Of a stretch of 64,000 nucleotides of DNA, positions 59,186-64,000 are shown piece after piece; position 1 is the stretch's first letter; every line of letters begins with the position of its first letter. The DNA comes from Hondaea fermentalgiana (Eukaryota > Sar > Bigyra > Thraustochytrida > Thraustochytriidae). A program made the translations under genes and the position numbers. The stretch lies in contig NPFB01000004.1 of the NCBI GenBank assembly GCA_014084085.1, positions 53,595-117,594 on the forward strand, given 5' to 3'. The notes beneath the pieces are model-generated. The model had not been told where the DNA came from, made no database searches, and saw nothing but the letters and a program-made list of their open reading frames with translations.

Positions 59186-59318
59186 TTCATGCTCGGCTAC
59201 CAGCGAGCGAGCGGTATAGCGCTCGCTGGGCGGCGGCGCGCCGAGCAAGTCCAGAACGGCAACGCAAGGAAAACCGAGAGGGGAAACGCGGCAGAGCAAG
59301 TCGCGGAGGCGGAGCAAG
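58778..59318. other. Divergent promoter with (TTTC)n microsatellite
   Basis: 541 bp between divergent starts, with 13 copies of CTTT (59135-59186). On the plus strand the first part is open but encodes Phe/Leu-rich low complexity. No gene. Confidence 0.55.
59135..59186 (+). repeat. (CTTT)13 microsatellite
   Basis: About 52 nt of uninterrupted CTTT repeats in a divergent promoter, about 130 bp upstream of the TPR-TMEM33 start codon. Confidence 0.9.
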
Positions 59319-60485
59319 ATGGTGGTGGCAGAGGCGGAGCGCGAGAAGGAGCGCGGCAACTCGCTGCTGCGCGAAGGCAAGAAGGACGAGGCCGCGGAAG
59401 CGTACTCGGCGGCGATCGAGCTCGACGGGTCGAACCACGTGTATTTCTCGAACAGAGCCCACGTGTACAACCTGTTGGGCGACTTTCCCAGCGCGCTCGC
59501 CGATGCGAACCGGTGCGTCGAGCTCAAGCCAGACTGGGCAAAGGGCTACAACCGCCTCGCGATGGCCTTTCAAGGCCTTGGCGATCAAAAGAAATACGAG
59601 GATGCACTTGCCAAGTGGCGCGAGCTCGGCGGCGCGCCTGCTGCGACGAGGTCATCGGGGACCTCGGCGGCCTCGGCGACGGCATCGGGCCCCAGCAGCT
59701 TGCCTGACATGCTCTCCAAAGTACAGCTCGGACTTCGCGTCTTTCTCGTACTCAACTTTGCACTCTATGTCTTTCCTCTGACGTCTTCGTATGGAGCCTT
59801 TCAACGCGCGCTCTTCTCTGCGTGCGGAGTCTACATGATTCACCTTTACCGCGTGCACGGGAGACCGGTGCGTACACAAGCGTACGCCCAGCGTATTGTC
59901 ACAGATTATCGTTCCCACTACGCCATGGCGGCAATGCTCTTCGCTTTTAGTGGGTCTGGCCGCTTGATCGCCTTGATGCCGCACCTGCTCAGTGAGATTG
60001 GGTATGTTGCAGACTACGTGCTCACTGCCCAACCGCAGATTGCCGCGCAGCTTGCTCCGCCCCTCAACACTCATGTGTTGCCCCGTTTCACGCAGACTCC
60101 GCCGGAGCAATGGGCCAGTCTTGATCTGCGTTCCAAGTGGCAGCGTTACAACCAGGTCTCGATGCACTACGCAGCAAGTCTCGAAGTGGCGATTGGCCTT
60201 GGTCTCATCGTGGAGCTCGTCACGCCAAGCCGTAGCTTTTTGGTTCTCTTTGCGTACTGGCACTTTTTGCGTATTCGTTACATGGTTTCTGACGACATCA
60301 AGCAAACTTTTCGGGCGCTCGACACCAAGATCGCCAGCTATGCATCTCGAAACGCTACTGCAATGAACCTTTACGGAAAGATCCGCACATTTGCAGGGTC
60401 AATGGTGCAGATGCCTTCCCAGGGTCAGCCAGCGCCGGGCGCAGGGGGGCTCGCTGGTCTCGCCTCGCGATGCACCATTTCTTAG
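59319..60485 (+). CDS. TPR domain fused to a TMEM33/Pom33-like membrane domain
   Basis: 388 aa. Residues 1-105 are an Hop/STI1-type TPR domain (AEREKERGNSLLREGKKDEA, YSAAIELDGSNHVYFSNRAH, ALADANRCVELKPDWAKGY). After a Ser/Ala/Thr linker, residues about 125-340 form a multi-pass region ending in LLVLFAYWHFLRIRYM-like sequence (LVLFAYWHFLRIRYMVSDDI), the signature of TMEM33/Pom33/Per33 proteins. Those reside in the ER and nuclear envelope and help shape reticular ER and nuclear pores. The cytosolic TPR could dock Hsp70 or Hsp90 C-termini. This combination is not one I know from other organisms. A Ser/Cys-ended tail (RCTIS) closes the protein. Confidence 0.78.
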   Translation: MVVAEAEREKERGNSLLREGKKDEAAEAYSAAIELDGSNHVYFSNRAHVYNLLGDFPSALADANRCVELKPDWAKGYNRLAMAFQGLGDQKKYEDALAKWRELGGAPAATRSSGTSAASATASGPSSLPDMLSKVQLGLRVFLVLNFALYVFPLTSSYGAFQRALFSACGVYMIHLYRVHGRPVRTQAYAQRIVTDYRSHYAMAAMLFAFSGSGRLIALMPHLLSEIGYVADYVLTAQPQIAAQLAPPLNTHVLPRFTQTPPEQWASLDLRSKWQRYNQVSMHYAASLEVAIGLGLIVELVTPSRSFLVLFAYWHFLRIRYMVSDDIKQTFRALDTKIASYASRNATAMNLYGKIRTFAGSMVQMPSQGQPAPGAGGLAGLASRCTIS

Positions 60486-61094
60486 GCATTGTGGATCTCC
60501 ACCATTTTTTTCTTTTCTGTTTTAGACTACGGGCAAAGGATTGGAGGTGGTGCGAGGTGGTGAAGAAGAAAGCCCTTGCTGTTAGTTTCAGGAATGCATT
60601 TCATTTTACTTTTTTTTGTGTTCTCTTTAATGTAAACATGAAGCACGCGTACTCGCTTGCATACGCAGGATTTTGCTTGCATTCATTCATTCATTTATTC
60701 ATTCATCCATTCATCCATTCAACCATCTAGAATGAACAAGCTCAGTGTACCTGCAGGACATCGTGTACACAGGACGCATTATTCCTGTGGATTTGGGATG
60801 AAGTGAAAGTTGGTCGACCCCAAGATTTATCTATTACGTGGCATTTGGCTCCGACGAAAAGAGGTGACAGTTTATATGGCCATATGGCCGGGTGTAGGGT
60901 TGCAGGACTCGCACTGCAATGACGGATATCGAACGGAACAAGAGAAAGAGTTCATACAAGCATCATTTTTTTCTTCGGTTTTTGCAACTCTTATGTTTGT
61001 TGGTTGAATGGTCCGGTCCAGACAATCAGGGTGTCCCACGTCAGCACGTCTAGCCAAAAGCTGGATGTCAAAATGACGTTGCAAGATTTGAGAA
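60486..61094. other. Intergenic between convergent genes
   Basis: 3' UTR sequence with an ATTC/ATCC repeat (60681-60720). No gene supported. Confidence 0.5.
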
Positions 61095-63173
61095 TTACTC
61101 GATCGAAAAACCGCGGGAGAAGGAGTATGAGTATGCCTCGGACGGGTCGTGCTGCTCCATAATGATGAGGACCTCTGCGCCGGGTTCGACCGTGAGATCA
61201 GCAGCTGTACCGAATCTTGTACTGATCGACCCGGATGTGCGTACGATGGTGAGATTTCTGAGCTTGAAGTCGACGCTTTCAACGAGCTTGCGGTCGCTCT
61301 TGTTGGTATAAAGCATGCACACGATGCCGTCAAGCGCGGACGCCCAAGTGTACATCTTCATTTCAGGCTGATCAAACTCCATCAAAGTTGAAACCTTGCC
61401 TTCGCGAAGTGTACGAGCGCGATAGTTTGCTGTCATAATGTCGCTCACTGTCTTCCAATTCTCGTGCGTGGGCTGGTTTGCATGTGCACCCGTGTGCATC
61501 GCCTCGATCTGGGTGTCTCCGGGACCATTGACGCTGAGTGTAAACGAGAGCTCAGACCCCACAGGAATGCCGCCACCCACAACAAAGACGTAGTAGCTGC
61601 CTTCCTTGAGACTTGCAGATGGAATGTACACGTCCTTGGCGATTGTAAAGGCGCTGGATTCGATGGTGGAGGCGGCATCGTCGTGACTGACGAGCCACAC
61701 GCGCACCGCTGCAAAGTCGGAATCCGCCGCTCCTTCTTCCGGGTTTCCTGAAGGGTTGATGGCACGGCGCTCGCGCTGATGCACACCAACGGTGTAGGCA
61801 CCGGATTGTGGGACGGTGAGCTGGAAGCAAGCACGGCGCGAAGGGAGCAAGACGTCCTTGATCTCGTGACGCTTGGGTTGCGGGCCAGGGACGCAAAAGA
61901 GCGCAGGCTTGGAGTTCGTGCGGACATCGTCCTTGCGGATACAGCAAATGTGCACGGCGGAAAAGGTCTTGCTAAAGTCTTGCAAGTCGATGAAAAAGAT
62001 GCCGTCATTCTCGTTGGTCCAGCCAACCTCGCTGCGAAGGCTGTCCGTCCACAGCGATGACTTGTCGCTCCAATCGCCGTTCCACTCGAAGCGTCCCCAG
62101 GGGTTACGGATGCGCAAAACCTTGAGGACACGGCCCTTGGCGCGGATCGTATGCACACCGAGAATGGTGTAAGCGTGCATTTCAACGAGGCCTACGGAGG
62201 CTTCCAAGTCACCGGGTTGATCGTAAATGGTGGCCGACATGACAAAGCCTTGGCTCTCCGCGTCCGTCATGGCTTGCCACACCGTTGCAGGATCCTCGGT
62301 GTCGTAGCGCTGCGTGTAGCAGCCCGTGAGCATTTCGAGCGCGTTGCCGGCATCGCCTCCAGCAATTGCAGCATAGCTGCCACAGACCTTGGCCCAGGCC
62401 TTTTCGACGATGCAAGGCCATACGCCGGCGCCACTGTCGCGTTTGGGGTGCGCGAAAGCGAACTCACTCGTCTTTTCATCGTAAGGCGCATGGTCGTCAA
62501 CAAGGATTGTTTGCCAGCTGCCATGAAGACAGAGACGAACGCCAATGCATCCGCTTGGGACCTCGTCAAGAACAAAGAGGCTTCGGATGCGATCCGGATG
62601 CTCGGCAAGACAGCTTAACGAGCTCAAAAGATAGCAATCTCCAAGCGAACCCTGCTGGACGTCGGTCGGGCGAATCTCGTTGTTGTCGCCGTAGAGCTTG
62701 TAGAATTCAAACAGACGCTCCCACGAAAGTCCTTTCCAGGCCTCGACCTCGGGGCTATCGAAGGACTCGCTTAGAGACGAAGCCTCTGGCGGGAACTCCG
62801 TGTCGGTGAATTTACCGTCATCGGCCTTTTCGCGTTGCGCATCCAGGAACTCATTCAGGTCGACGCCCAGCCTTTTCAGACCGTGCATAAGGTCGCGTGC
62901 GAGCGGATCTTCTTCTTTCTTGACGATTTTGGGCATCGGCACCCTTACATCGCTTTCGAGCGTAATGCACTTGCGTTCGACGTCAGTATACTCGCCGGCC
63001 ATGACATGTTGATTCATGCGTGCAACGCGGCTCCTGAGCTCGCGGATCTGGGCACGCGCATTGGGCACACTCGTGACGTCCGAGGCATCGAGAGGCGCCT
63101 CAAGCTGGTGCCAGAAGATCTCCACGTCATGTCGTGCAGGTCCATTGTCGCATGAGCTTGCACCTGAACCCAT
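61095..63173 (-). CDS. Calpain-family cysteine protease with N-terminal acylation motif
   Basis: 692 aa. The C2 calpain catalytic core is complete: Cys180 in QGSLGDCYLLSSLSCL, His333 in GLVEMHAYTILGV and Asn357 in IRNPWGRFEWNGDWSD. Behind it lie two beta-sandwich modules (about 390-530 and 545-692) like calpain domain III/C2L. No penta-EF-hand is present, so this is a non-classical calpain. The start MGSGASSC fits N-myristoylation at Gly2 with palmitoylation at Cys8, predicting membrane or flagellar targeting. Residues about 15-120 are helical, with no known domain. Calpains cut proteins in a limited, usually Ca2+-regulated way; targets here are unknown. Confidence 0.87.
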   Translation of the reverse strand: MGSGASSCDNGPARHDVEIFWHQLEAPLDASDVTSVPNARAQIRELRSRVARMNQHVMAGEYTDVERKCITLESDVRVPMPKIVKKEEDPLARDLMHGLKRLGVDLNEFLDAQREKADDGKFTDTEFPPEASSLSESFDSPEVEAWKGLSWERLFEFYKLYGDNNEIRPTDVQQGSLGDCYLLSSLSCLAEHPDRIRSLFVLDEVPSGCIGVRLCLHGSWQTILVDDHAPYDEKTSEFAFAHPKRDSGAGVWPCIVEKAWAKVCGSYAAIAGGDAGNALEMLTGCYTQRYDTEDPATVWQAMTDAESQGFVMSATIYDQPGDLEASVGLVEMHAYTILGVHTIRAKGRVLKVLRIRNPWGRFEWNGDWSDKSSLWTDSLRSEVGWTNENDGIFFIDLQDFSKTFSAVHICCIRKDDVRTNSKPALFCVPGPQPKRHEIKDVLLPSRRACFQLTVPQSGAYTVGVHQRERRAINPSGNPEEGAADSDFAAVRVWLVSHDDAASTIESSAFTIAKDVYIPSASLKEGSYYVFVVGGGIPVGSELSFTLSVNGPGDTQIEAMHTGAHANQPTHENWKTVSDIMTANYRARTLREGKVSTLMEFDQPEMKMYTWASALDGIVCMLYTNKSDRKLVESVDFKLRNLTIVRTSGSISTRFGTAADLTVEPGAEVLIIMEQHDPSEAYSYSFSRGFSIE

Positions 63174-64000
63174 TGTGCCCAGCAAAGTTCTTCCCTAGGT
63201 CCGCTTCCTATAGCTCTCTCTTTCTTTAGAAACCCAACTTCAGATTTCGCTTTTGCTGCTTGGGCCCTGATGCGTCCGTCACGCGGTTGGTCAATCGCCT
63301 GGCTAGCCGGACGGCGCGGAGGCATGTGTTCATGCACGGATGGACTCGAGGAACTCTAGCGCGGACAGATTTTCTTTTTTTTTCAAACAGAATTTTTGAG
63401 ACCCACTGTGGCGAATCATACTCCACGCTGCGATACTTTACTGGCGCTTGCGGGGCAAGACGGTGTGGGGAACAAAGCAAATGATGCGTTGATGCGCCGG
63501 GCTGTGCAGTCCATTCGAGTCCAAAGATTTGACCCTTGACCCTCCAGTTCCCAGAAGTTCTCAAAAGTGTGTACCCGTAAGTAAATAGTGCGGAAATCCG
63601 TTGAGTACGCATCGAAGTTCGAAGTTTGAAGTTCTGAGTCCGAGTCCGAGTCCGAACGTGCAACTATCGTGACAGTGACTGTGAGAAAACGGGAAAAGTT
63701 TATCGTTTTGCTCTCCTCTCTGACTGATGACATGCCTTGCGATCTCGACGCGAGTCTACAACCCCCCATCCCCCCACCGCGCGCCCCTGCGCGCAGCGCC
63801 GCCGCGCGGCAACAGAAAAGAAGTAGAGGTCCTGGAGGCTTGCCACGGACCAAGAAGGGGGGAAACATGCGATGAATTGGCGGCGTCACCTCACCAGCAC
63901 CTTGGCGCGGAGTCCAGTCTCCATCGGGCGGCTCAGGCAAAGCGCAAGGTGGGGGCCATTGGCCGGAGCACGGACGTGAATCGACCGGATCTTAACGAAC
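63174..64000. other. Right-edge intergenic
   Basis: Upstream of the calpain gene. Holds a GAGTCC hexamer repeat (about 63637-63655) and short GTTCGAAGTTTGAAG-type repeats. No gene supported. Confidence 0.45.

Noticed and set aside
1..64000. CRISPR array, tRNA or rRNA genes, transposons
   Set aside because: The repeats seen are simple tandem arrays without spacers, no cloverleaf or rRNA signature was recognised, and no transposase or reverse transcriptase frame is present. A tRNA scan could still find a missed tRNA.

Overview
The window looks like nuclear DNA from a GC-rich, intron-poor protist with a motile flagellated stage. A labyrinthulomycete (thraustochytrid such as Aurantiochytrium, Schizochytrium or Hondaea) is the best guess. 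This is an inference from gene content: a 4,474-aa axonemal dynein heavy chain with an N-terminal kelch domain, a TTLL6/13-type tubulin glutamylase, an LRRC72-like protein, a FAD2-type fatty acid desaturase, a eukaryotic calpain and a hybrid histidine kinase. Genes use the standard code. Five short spliceosomal introns (90-201 nt) are supported by frame and conservation, and a sixth is predicted; donors are GTAAGT, GTACGT or GTATGT and acceptors CAG or TAG. No tRNA, rRNA, CRISPR array, transposon ORF or viral gene was recognised. No database search was run.

Layout. 1.4-6.9 kb: an ER short-chain dehydrogenase, an unrecognised TPR-like protein, a spliced ABM-fold protein and an ABHD18 homologue. 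7-18 kb: ankyrin protein, LRRC72-like protein, TMEM222 homologue, ubiquitin-interacting-motif protein, an orphan gene and a tubulin glutamylase. 18-28 kb: DFR/CCR-like reductase, delta-12-type desaturase, two tandem THEM6-like thioesterase-fold genes sharing an intron position, and a glutaredoxin fused to a DUF442 domain that lacks its catalytic cysteine. 28.7 kb: a 100-N assembly gap. 29-46.5 kb: coiled-coil protein, membrane protein and the dynein. 46.8-58.3 kb: hybrid kinase, CFA-synthase-like methyltransferase, and a very large lipid-modifying fusion gene. 58.4-63.2 kb: small coiled-coil protein, TPR-TMEM33 fusion and an apparently lipid-anchored calpain.

The most striking locus is 53076-58289. 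One reading frame joins a FAD amine-oxidase-like domain, a cyclopropane-fatty-acid-synthase-type methyltransferase and a polytopic membrane module. It ends at a stop codon that lies inside a good GTACGT donor. Splicing 57037-57225 would join it in frame to a DUF1365 domain, whose conserved N-terminus has no start codon of its own. The predicted product is about 1,674 aa and would unite three proteins that bacteria often encode side by side for fatty-acyl chain methylation or cyclopropanation. A second, divergently transcribed CFA-like methyltransferase lies 2.3 kb upstream.

Genes are densely packed. Several convergent pairs have stop codons only 79-164 nt apart, so 3' UTRs probably overlap. 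Longer intergenic stretches sit at divergent 5' ends and carry simple repeats.
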